Source of the DNA: Manduca sexta
Lineage: Eukaryota > Arthropoda > Insecta > Lepidoptera > Sphingidae
Reading direction: 5' to 3'
DNA length: 64,000 bases
Assembly: GCF_014839805.1 (NCBI RefSeq)
Contig: NC_051131.1
Coordinates: forward strand, 13,008,913 to 13,072,912
In this document: one piece after another, positions 55,306 through 64,000 of the stretch
How positions within the stretch are numbered: position 1 is the first letter of the stretch
How the letters are laid out: every line of letters starts with the position of its first letter
The notes under the pieces: generated by a model
What the model was told of the DNA's origin: nothing
Database searches by the model: none
Seen by the model: the letters and a program-made list of their open reading frames with translations, nothing else
Made by a program: the position numbers and the translations under genes

Positions 55306-55605
55306 TCGTTAGTTAGTCTCGATCAGTCGGCCAAAGTGGACGTGCCAATAATTATTGTTTTAATTTCTTTTATTTGTGCAGCAATTTGCGTATTCCTAAA
55401 TTCGACCATATTACAAGTGTTGTGGGTTCAATATACCTTATCAAAGAATTGGAGATTTACCACCTTTCGCTACACACCGCTAGCTGTGGACCCCCCCGCA
55501 CCATCGGTAAATCTATGAGGAAAGAGTGCAGCTGCATTTTTTATCCCTCTCCACGCGTCGTGCCAAGTTTGACTAATACTTATCGTCACTGCGTAACCGA
55601 TCAAG
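55306..55605 (+). promoter_or_regulatory. LINE 5'UTR / probable internal promoter
   Basis: The first transcribed bases are expected at TCGTTAGTTAGTCTCG. 'GGACGTG' at 55338-55344 (about +33) resembles a downstream promoter element, as used by TATA-less insect LINEs. Motif position only; not proven. Confidence 0.4.
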
Positions 55606-56540
55606 ATGAGCGTTCTGCGCTCACCAAAGGCGCTAAGTGACGTGTCTACGTTGACTGGCTCACATCCGGACCTTGCCGCATATGAATCTACCTCCTCGGA
55701 TTCAAAAACAACTCTTCGAAAGCGTAAAAAACCCGAATCGAATCATTTAGGAACAGAAGATTTCTACGAATTTAAAAGGAAATTATGTCGTTTCTGCAAG
55801 AATTTAAAGAAACGAACGACAACTTTATGCAAAACATGAAATTAGAAATAACTGAGTTAAAAGGGCAAATAAGTTCAGTGACCACGACAATTAGTAATTT
55901 AACCCAAGAACACACAAACATTAAATCGGAACTATTGGATCTCACCAAATCATTGGATTATTACTCTAACTCTTTCGATGATATAAGAGCTCATACACAA
56001 TCCCTATCCATGGAAATGAGTCAATTCAAGCATATCGAAGAAGACTTTTCAAGTGTTAAAATTCGCCTTTCTACGATAGAACGTGAACATAACATGCAAC
56101 AGCAACGAGAGCGTTTACACAATCTTGAGATTACTGGGTATCCCGAAACGAAGAATGAAAACCTTCATGGGTGTATGCTACTGTTATGTGAAGCCATTGG
56201 TATACAAATAAGTGCGGATGATATAGTAGCCATCTACCGTGTTCCTACACGTGTAACAAACGCACAGGCCCCCAAAAATATCATAGCAAAAATGAAAAAC
56301 CAGGCAATTAAGGATTCAGTTATATCTGCGATTCGAAAGAAAAAAGGGCTAACCACCGATGACATTGGAGTGACAAAAAATAACTTTTCGCGACGCATTT
56401 ATGTAAATGAGCACCTCACTCCTTTTTACAAATTGTTACACAGGAAGACCAGAGAAGCAGCTTCTACTGCTGGATATCAACATGTCTGGATACGAAACGG
56501 CAAACTTTTCGTCCGAAAAACGACACGTCCCCGTCTATGA
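55606..56540 (+). pseudogene. LINE ORF1 (coiled coil + FP25K-like), frameshifted
   Basis: An ATG at 55606 (aagATGAG) opens a Ser/Thr-rich N-terminus typical of lepidopteran ORF1p. After ~55 codons the frame is lost, consistent with one nucleotide missing near 55770, and coding continues in the frame whose first Met is 55785. That frame gives 251 residues: a heptad-rich coiled coil at about 1-110, then a baculovirus FP25K-type domain (Baculo_FP family) at about 112-245, with N-L-E-I-T-G-Y-P, I-Y-V-N-E-H-L-T-P and H-V-W-I-R-N-G-K-L-F-V-R-K. Such ORF1 proteins bind LINE RNA. No zinc knuckles. The stop is 362 bp before ORF2. Confidence 0.85.
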
Positions 56541-56902
56541 GCATACTAGATTACGAAGATTTAAAAAAAGTGAAGTGAATGTAATAATATTTTTCTTTAT
56601 ATTGTGCTTGATATGTAATACAAAATCTGTTTCAAGAGGTGGGCCAAATGTATATAATGTAGTACTATACAATATTATCTTACAATTCTATTTTCTCTTT
56701 TATAACATACTAAAGTTTTACTTAAAATCTATGTATATATATTATGTATTATATATTTGTATATTATCTTTATTTGTACATGATATACCTAAACATAATT
56801 TTCGGATGTATTCAAATTCGTTAAGCAATAATTCATCCAGTAAAATACACAAATTAGGCCAAACATATTTTAAGCCACATTATTTCTTACTTCATTGCAA
56901 TA

Positions 56903-59742
56903 ATGTATTCTTATATACGTGATCGTAACCTTAATTTATTGTATCAAAATGTTCGTGGCCTAAGAACAAAATGCTTACAATTATACAATAACATATTACT
57001 ACATAATTACGACATATTACTTTTTACTGAAACGTGGCTTCATAAGAATATTATGGATACAGAATTGTGTGACGACAGGTATGACCTCTTTCGTTACGAT
57101 CGTGACTGTCTATATTCTAACAAAAAAACGGGGGGTGGAGTAATGGTCTGCACGCGGCGTGAACTTACTGCTGAGTTGTATACGGAATGGCAAGGATCAC
57201 CCGCAACTGAGTCGATATGTATACGTATACCTGGGCGCACACTTAATTCATCATCAAACCTTTTTATTATAGTAGCATATCTCCCGCCAGATTTGAACGA
57301 TTTACCGACGCGTTTGGATTGCATTAAATTGAACACACAATATATTATTGATAAATTTCCATCTGACAATATTATTTTAATTGGCGATTTTAATTTAAAC
57401 TTCATATTGTGGAGTGACAATTATAACTATACGTTGTCTAATTCCAGCTCTCGAATGCTTACAGACACAGCCACCTCCTTTGTGGAACATATGTATTTCT
57501 TTGGTCTGAATCAGTATAACATAAATAGGAATGTCGACGGCAATACTTTGGATCTGTGTTTTAGTAGTTTACCTTGCACCGTAGTACGTAGTACACAACC
57601 GTTAATAAAAGAAGATCGTTACCATCCCTCACTAGACATAAGGGTTTTAGATTTACACGTTGTCCCATTCAAAACTAACAAGGAACCTTATTTTAATTTT
57701 CACAAATGTGACTTTTCAGCTATGAATAATTATTTAAAATTAACCGATTGGAATGAATTATTGTCATGTGACTCTGTTAATGAGGCTGTAGACGCATTTT
57801 ATACTAAAATACAGTTATGTTTTTCTCTTTTTGTACCCACCTCAAGAGGTTCCAAAAACAAGTCGTTTCCGTTTTGGTATAGTCGGGCCTTAATAAAAAT
57901 TATTAATGAGAAATCAAAACTACATCGAAGATGGAAAAGATTTGGCAATCCTAGGGATTATGACGAGTTTTCCCTGCTTAGAGAGAGACAACATCGCGTA
58001 CAAAAACTTTGCTTTTCTCAGTTTGTAGATAGCTCGGAAAAGCTTATTAAAGTATCTCCAAAATATTTCTGGAAGTATGTCAAGTCCAAGAGAGGTGGAT
58101 CTAATTATCCTCAGAAATTTACGTTTAACGACAATACCTACACAGATGGTCATAATATTTGTACAATATTTAATACATTCTTTAAAAGTGTGTTTATACC
58201 ACCAGCTACTACTAGGTTCATATTACCTTTAGATGAGTACTTATGCACTGATACTCTGTCCCGCATTACAGTAACAGAAGTCATGGTGTTAAAAGCACTT
58301 CGCTCGCTGGACAGAAGTAAGGGGCCGGTTGCGATGGTATTCCTCCTATATTTCTTGCTTCCTGTGCAGACGGACTCTCATTTCCAATTACAATTCTGTT
58401 TGTTAGATCACTCAAAGAGTGTGTATTTCCTACCGTCTGGAAAAAGCTCAAATTGTACCAATCCATAAAAAAGGATCTAAATCTCTAATCAACAACTACC
58501 GTCCTGTATCCATTCTTAATGCTATCAGTAAATTATTGGAATTATTAGTATATGAGCATATGTACCCTCTTATTGCTCGGAATGTGCCTCAAACTCAACA
58601 CGGCTTTTTCGAGGCCGTTCTACTGTTTCTAACTTGGCATTATTTTCGAACTTTGTTCTCTGCGAAATGGAGAATGGAGGCCAAATTGATGTGGTCTATA
58701 CAGACATTGAAAAAGCCTTCGATCGAGTGGACCACAATATACTTCTCCGAAAGTTAGAATATTTGGGCATACATGGGGATCTGTTACGGTGGGTTCGTTC
58801 TTATTTGACTAACCGTTCTCAAGCAGTAGTGCTGGGTGGATATAGATCTAATTTTATCACAATTTCCTCTGGAGTTCCTCAAGGGTCGCATCTTGGACCT
58901 CTTTTCTATAACGCCTACCTGTTTGACATACATAGTGTTTTTAAAAATGCTCGGTACATCCTATATGCGGATGACAAAAAAATTTATATGAAGGTTGCCT
59001 CTGTTACTGAATGTGAGCGTTTACAAGATGACCTCAATAGACTAATTAATTATTACAATCATAACAGAATTTCTATCAGCATTGGAAAATGCCAATGTAT
59101 TAGCTTTACACGAAAAAGGAACCCTATAATATTTCCCTACCATTTTAACGGAACTTTAATTGAGAGAACTGAAGTAGTGCGTGACCTGGGTGTATATTTT
59201 GATAGGAAAATGACAATGTCTACGCATATTGATACGATTATTAGCAAAGCTTACCGTAACCTTGGTTTCCTGATAAGAACTTGCCGTCCTTTTTCTGACC
59301 CAGTTAGCTTTAAAATAGTATATTATGCGTACGTACGCAGTGTATTAGAATATGCAAGTCCAGTTTGGTGCCCTAATTATAACACATATATCAATCGCAT
59401 TGAAAGCATACAAAAGAAATTTGTACGGCATCTCAATTTTGTATGTAAAAAAGCCTCTACAGCAGCTAGCTATGAGAACATTTGTCAAACTTATGGTCTT
59501 TTTTACATTAAAAAGAACGTCGCCAAGTACTCGATATGGGTTTTTTATATGATGTTATTCGCAGTCGTCTCGACTGTGCTGAAATTGTTGAACTTATATC
59601 TCTAGCAACACCTAAACGCCGCACCCGGCACACACCTTTACTTCGGGTTCCACCTCATAACACAAATTATGGAAAAACTCCGTGTTTGCGAGACTACCAA
59701 ATACTTACAACGAACACTTTTCTTGCATTGACCCTTTTGTAG
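56903..59742 (+). pseudogene. LINE ORF2 (endonuclease-RT), four frameshifts
   Basis: The first Met is at 56903. The endonuclease has Q-N-V-R-G (15-19), T-E-T-W-L near 42, I-G-D-F-N near 160, a T-L-D-L motif and a Y-H-P-S-L histidine. The RT follows: P-I-H-K-K-G, N-Y-R-P-V-S-I, T-D-I-E-K-A-F-D, S-G-V-P-Q-G-S-H-L-G-P and the catalytic Y-A-D-D at 58964-58975. Coding shifts frame near 58330, 58443, 58612 and 59535, each consistent with a single-base indel. The C-terminal part ends at TAG 59740-59742. All catalytic motifs are present, so damage is confined to frame. EN nicks target DNA and RT primes on it (target-primed reverse transcription). CR1/Kiri/Daphne-like clade by motif spelling. Confidence 0.88.
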
Positions 59743-60341
59743 GGTCCAAACACAGTTTTCTGTGCCATGTAAAACGTCACTTTCAGCCTTCGGATCCCTA
59801 ATTCTTTAATAATAATATGTTAGTAAATGCTTATGTTTGATTGCTTCTGTGGTGTAGCCGTTAGTGTACGCGGTATGTATGCCGTACTAAAATCTTGGAA
59901 TATTAATTGCGAATCGAACAAAATGATATTATCTTTATTTATTTATTTCTTTTCCACCGTGTTTTTGTTCTCTTCGGTATGATTATGATTATAACAAAAA
60001 TACTCATTTATTAATTACACCGACATGTATGGCAACTTATAAGGAATTTTACTGGTATGTATGTATGTATTTATAATATTTATTGATATATGTACTCATA
60101 TTATATATATGATATATATGGTATGCTTAATCCGTATATACGCGTGTTACTATGACATCGTTTATTTATCGTTATATTAATTTGCCCCGCCTTTTCTTTC
60201 CTTTTCTTTCTTTTTTAACTCTCCACAAAAACCGTCTGAAATGTAACTTAAGTTGTAAAATGAGTAATTTTTATTGGCTTTCAAATTATTGTTAAACTGT
60301 TATATATATGAAATTGTTAAACAGCTGTTATTACTCTATAA
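59743..60341 (+). other. LINE 3'UTR
   Basis: AT-rich, with 'tatgtatgtatttataatat' and a pyrimidine-rich 'ccttttctttccttttcttt'. It would carry the RT recognition structure; none could be defined. Confidence 0.6.
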
Positions 60342-60370
60342 TAAAAAAAAATAAAAAAAAAAAAAAAAAA
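60342..60370 (+). other. LINE poly(A) tail
   Basis: A-run broken by single T's (ataaaaaaaaataaaaaaaa...), merging with the AAAC target duplication at 60368-60371. Confidence 0.9.
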
Positions 60371-60371
60371 C

Positions 60372-60495
60372 CTAAATTAGACTCACATATAGATAAAAAC
60401 ATTAAAATAAGTTTTATGCCTGGTTGGAGTAAGACCTCATTTATGGAATATTGTAGCAAACCTAAATTAGACTCAAATATAGATAAAAGCATTAA
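60372..60495. repeat. 90-bp minisatellite, right remainder (1.4 units)
   Basis: It continues the interrupted unit ('ctaaattagactcacatata') and adds the last unit with an edge variant ('actcaaatatagataaaagc'), ending at CATTAA (60490-60495). With the left part, minus the LINE and one TSD, the total is 1266 bp = 14 x 90 + 6. Confidence 0.95.
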
Positions 60496-60979
60496 TTATA
60501 TACTTAGATATTATGCTGTTTTGAACACTTATCAAGATCTAAGACAGGCATACAGAGTAAACCTACACTGACTTATTTCGACTTTAAAAATACCTTTATA
60601 AATTATACTTGTATCATGGGATTAATAAATATTAAAAATACGATATTATTTTTAAAAAGAGATTCTTGATATCTATTATTTCTCGTACTAAGAATTAAGT
60701 AGAACTTTTATAGATAATAATATTAAAAAGATACATTTCCTAGAAAATACACATAACGATAACAAAACCGCAAAATCTTTCTAATAAATAGACATTAGCA
60801 TGATAATTTCCGAGCACTTTCATACTGCCTAACTGACCAAACGTGAAATTAAAGCAAAAACGTTACCAGACGGAATAATGCTAAATTACAACTGGGCAAG
60901 AAGTAATTTGAACACCAGTTATGCAAATCGAATTCCGATACTGTTCCACGGCCTGAGTTATTTTATGATAACCATTATA
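60496..60979. other. Unannotated AT-rich DNA
   Basis: The plus-strand frame running out of the array ends at 60571 after an unremarkable tail. Nothing else supported. Confidence 0.45.
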
Positions 60980-61232
60980 CTGCCGTGCTAAGCTCAAAAG
61001 CGGTATCTCAAAAAAATCAAAATCATGATTTTTATGTTTTTAGATAGCTAGAAATACCCATCAAATGAACTTACCTACATAACGGTATCTTGTTTAGAAC
61101 TTGTTAAAAAAACCTTAAAAGAAATTCTATATCTCAGTTTTACATACAAAACTGTAAAAATATATTTACAAAACTTCGATTATCTCGAAATAAGGTATCC
61201 CTGACACACCGCTTTTGCGCTTAGCACGGCAG
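60980..61232. mobile_element. MITE, TA target (Tc1/mariner-like), 253 bp
   Basis: CTGCCGTGCTAAGCTCAAAA at the left and its near-perfect complement GCTTAGCACGGCAG at the right, flanked by TA on both sides (60978-60979, 61233-61234). The arms are ~25 bp. The centre is AT-rich and non-coding. Confidence 0.85.
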
Positions 61233-61794
61233 TATCTGCGAATAGGGTAATGTGTCAGTATTAACAGATGAAAAGTGTTGTTTGGTTTTTACTGTGATTA
61301 TAATATAATAATAAGTTTATTTGGCAAAAGATCATTGTAATAATTTTGTACATATATTTACAAATAACATTATACTAGATACAATGCAATATAATAAATT
61401 ATTATAAAGTGTTTGAACACAGGAATCAGTAGCACGCATTTTATGACACCGAGTGAAGCTCGGCGAGTCTCAAGGAACACTAATTTGTCATTATCCCGCA
61501 ACGAAATTAATCAAATAGATTGCAAGGAGTTGGAAACATTAATTGTCCACATCCAATTCAGTCATAAAGATAGTAAAAAAGTAAAATTTATTTCACAGGC
61601 GCCGCCATATTTTGAAAGCAGCTCAAGACCGCCAGACGGCACGCCAGCCACCTCCCATTAATATTAATGAACAATGTATCCTACATAAAACTAGATGTTA
61701 GTTTGGTTTGTTTACTTTTTACAATAAAGAAGATATTTTAAACGGTTGAAAGGGGAACTGACTTAATAGACATTTTGCGACACGTTTCACACAT
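61233..61794. other. Unannotated DNA
   Basis: An 82-codon frame (61413-61661) ends in a GC-rich stretch ('cgccagacggcacgccagcc') without a recognised domain. No splice pair was assigned. Confidence 0.4.
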
Positions 61795-62042
61795 CGCACT
61801 CTTAATAAAATAATGACCTATTTCAAAATTTTTAATTTGTGGCAGTCGTCGGAAAACTAAATTTCGTTTGCAATTTTTTTTTAAGTTGCTATAAAATTGA
61901 GCTTATTAAAGATAGGTTAAAAATGAAACCTATAGCATGAAAAAAAGGGAAAAAACTAAAAGGTCGCAAACAGAAATTGGTTGTTTGACTATTCTTACAA
62001 ATTGGCAATTTTGGAATGGACCATTATTTTATTAAGAGTGCG
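61795..62042. mobile_element. MITE, 4-bp TSD ACAT, 248 bp
   Basis: CGCACTCTTAATAAAATAAT at the left and its complement ATTATTTTATTAAGAGTGCG at the right; ACAT directly flanks both ends (61791-61794, 62043-62046). No ORF. Superfamily not assigned. Confidence 0.85.
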
Positions 62043-62306
62043 ACATATTTAAAATCAACAATTTTTTCTATGTTTTTTAATGTAGTTAAAATTTTAAAAA
62101 ATAATGTCGCTAAGTCAATTAGCCTTTCAACTGTAGATGTCATTATGAAACGTTATTTGCAGTCTTATGAATAACTCTTATAACGCCGTGGACCGCTCAA
62201 TGATTGCTTAGTTCTGAGTGTTAAGGAACATGGATAGAATATAATTTTGATTGTTGTAGGGTTTTGTGAGCTACTTTAGAGAATTTAATATGTGTTTATA
62301 TAAAAG

Positions 62307-62572
62307 TAGGTGTTGCTCGAAGCTCGCCCGTATGAGGAAAGTTTATACTACAGAGTTCCTAAAGTACTGTTCGACGCCAGCGCCATATATTTAAAGAACT
62401 CGATAAAAAAAAATCCCGCAGGAAGAAATTACCAGAACACAAAGTAACCTATGTGTTAATACAGTTCATGGTCTACCTGTGTGCCAAATTTCATCAAAAT
62501 CCGTTCAGTTGTTTCTGCGTTTACTTCTAACAAACATATAAACATTACATTCGCGTTTATAATATTAGTAAG
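62307..62572 (-). mobile_element. Degenerate Helitron
   Basis: Plus strand 'gtaggtgttgctcgaagctc' (decayed CTAG end), 'catcaaaatccgttcagttg' and 'cgtttataatattagtaag' follow the reverse Helitron order. Both termini are mutated. Confidence 0.6.
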
Positions 62573-62680
62573 AACATATTGAAATAAAACTATTTTACGG
62601 ATTTTATCTTAGTTTTTTAACTTATGAATCCCCCAGTGACCATGAAGGCAGCATTGTCTTCGAATGACATGAAGTTAATG
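62573..62680. mobile_element. MITE family T fragment
   Basis: 'acatattgaaataaaactat', 'tttacggattttatcttagt' and 'gtgaccatgaaggcagcatt' come from the outer left and inner right arms. It abuts the decayed Helitron. Confidence 0.6.
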
Positions 62681-63060
62681 CTTTGCTCTACCAGGCTAAA
62701 AAAATATCACCCAAAGTCGCAATCGCAAGCTAGTCATTTTCTTCCAGTCTAATATACCAATAGCTTCCTAAACATTTCTGGAAACCAACGATAAAAGGCA
62801 GTGTTCATTTGTATTCCCTCAGGAACCGATTCTGTTCCAGGATAGGCAATTAATTCGTCTAACTGTCCTTATTTGCATGTCTACGTCTAGGATGAGCTAA
62901 ATTTACTGGTCTCTACAAATTTCAGACCTTTGATATTCACTGCGGTCACTTATTACCATTAAGAGGGAATGTTTGGCTTTCATACGAAGAGGCTATGTGG
63001 CTATTATAGATTCTGTGGGTCCGATTCTCGCAACGAGACTAATGCTAATGTGATAGAAAT
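62681..63060. other. Unannotated DNA
   Basis: Nothing gene-like was found; 62750-62900 is weakly less AT-rich. Confidence 0.4.
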
Positions 63061-63228
63061 TATTACCTCACGGCAGTCGACACAATTATGCATGTTGGAA
63101 CTGGATATACACAGGCTGATCCCGGAACGCGACACACGTACGAGGGCTACTATGACGGGTTTTAACACCTTGTGTACGGCGGTCGCTATCCGGTCGGATA
63201 TAAAATATATCCAATAACCATCAGCAGT
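63061..63228 (+). repeat. Interspersed repeat A, 5' truncated
   Basis: 'cacggcagtcgacacaatta', 'tgatcccggaacgcgacaca', 'gttttaacaccttgtgtacg' and 'aaatatatccaataaccatc'. The first third is missing. Confidence 0.7.
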
Positions 63229-64000
63229 ATAATATGGCATCTGACATCCAACGCTAAGGACACGTTGCAAAATAAAGGCGTGTTAAAAGCGTTTTTATAT
63301 CAAGTGAATTTCCATCGGAAAGCACTTTCTGCAATTCAAGATTTAACCAACCCGAAGACTTACGTTCCCCCATAACTAAATTACCTTTTAAGAGCATATA
63401 GATCCGGCATCCCTTAATCTATATTCGTTATATTTCGTTCATCCCTGGGGTGTACAATAATTGCTATAATTCAACCTTAATGCGTGTTTAGCCTTGTCTA
63501 AATTGTTTTCGGAAGCCGCTTTGATGGTTTTGAGATTTTGTCTCGTTGGGATTCTTTATAAAGTTAGATTGTTTGCCGTAAGTGGAGTTTTATTATGTTT
63601 CAAAATTGTCTTTGAGCGGCAAAAATGTGCAACATCAGGTACTTACAAAACGATCGATATTTCAGACATGAGATAAAAAAAGGTAAATTAAATCGTAAAG
63701 ATATTAAAAATGACAAATTAATCATTTTAATATTTATTTTTATTTATTAAGTTTTTTTATACGGTTTCGCGATTATTTGATGGGTGGCTTTTACTTGATG
63801 ATTAAAATGTCTATTAAGAAAATATATTTTTAGTTCATGCAATCCATTGACAATCCTCAATTTTGACCCCAGGCTAAGATAATTATAAGTTTAAAGCGTG
63901 GTTATAACTGTAACATTTTTTTTTTAATTATTCAGCTTTGAAACTAAATATTATAATGTTTTGCCTCGGTCGGGATTCAATCATTGTGTTGATTCTACAA
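63229..64000. other. Unannotated AT-rich DNA
   Basis: No gene. The last 40 bp ('gcctcggtcgggattcaatc') resemble a SINE head or B box running off the window end. Confidence 0.4.

Larger units (their letters stand above)
55306..60367 (+). mobile_element. CR1/Jockey-group non-LTR retrotransposon
   Basis: A full-length LINE of ~5.06 kb with a 5'UTR (55306-55605), ORF1, ORF2, a 3'UTR and an impure poly(A) end. It sits inside a unit of the 90-bp array: 'gtagcAAAC' before it and 'AAACctaaattag' after it give a 4-bp target duplication (55302-55305 and 60368-60371). ORF2 has an APE-type endonuclease and a reverse transcriptase with YADD, and no RNase H was seen. ORF1 has a coiled coil and FP25K-like domain. 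Five frameshifts make both ORFs broken as written, so it could move only with help in trans, if at all. The low decay suggests a fairly recent insertion. Confidence 0.92.

Overview
The window looks like AT-rich, TE-dense intergenic or intronic DNA from a moth or butterfly (Lepidoptera). Signs of this are Helitrons of the lepidopteran Lep1 type (A|TC...CTAG|T with a GC hairpin before CTAG), tRNA-headed SINEs with intact B boxes, a non-LTR retrotransposon whose ORF1 carries a baculovirus FP25K-type domain, and spliced exon-like islands with GT/AG borders. There is no bacterial gene organisation, no real tRNA or rRNA gene and no CRISPR array. Family names come from recognised motifs, because no database search was possible.

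Layout. 1-29,000 is mainly unique AT-rich DNA scattered with SINEs, Helitrons, MITEs and LINE tails. It holds one candidate secreted-protein ORF (25266-25649, minus) whose start codon abuts a Helitron, and two weak candidate first exons (5859-5881 plus, 10660-10810 minus). At 29014-29124 (minus) there is a well-formed 111-bp internal exon encoding a coiled coil, so part of the window is probably intron of a minus-strand host gene; a weak 5' exon candidate is at 32381-32436. 31597-31653 is a perfect 27-bp hairpin. 32833-34215 is a GC-rich, LTR-like tandem structure with a 23-bp minisatellite. 38442-41156 is a degenerate PIF/Harbinger-like transposon with an identifiable transposase exon. 42605-43017 is a four-copy tandem repeat. 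44,000-53,100 holds more Helitrons, MITEs and SINEs, including a Helitron whose TA-rich end has grown into a long (AT)n microsatellite.

The most striking locus is 54164-60495. A 90-bp minisatellite carries a ~5.06-kb CR1/Jockey-group LINE (55306-60367) inside its 13th unit, with a 4-bp target duplication AAAC. If the LINE and one TSD copy are removed, the array is exactly 14 units plus 6 bp and is bounded on both sides by CATTAA, which implies birth by slippage on a 6-bp microhomology. The array shows a 180-bp dimeric higher-order pattern and is open on both strands because its period is a multiple of three. The LINE has ORF1 (coiled coil + FP25K-like domain) and ORF2 (endonuclease + reverse transcriptase), but about five single-nucleotide frameshifts make it non-autonomous as written.

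No genes here form an operon or pathway. The functional logic is that of mobile DNA: autonomous LINE/Harbinger relics, and non-autonomous SINEs, Helitrons and MITEs that would use enzymes encoded elsewhere. Two unexplained small ORFs (25266-25649 secreted; 53680-54039 single-pass membrane) are the best candidates for undescribed host proteins.
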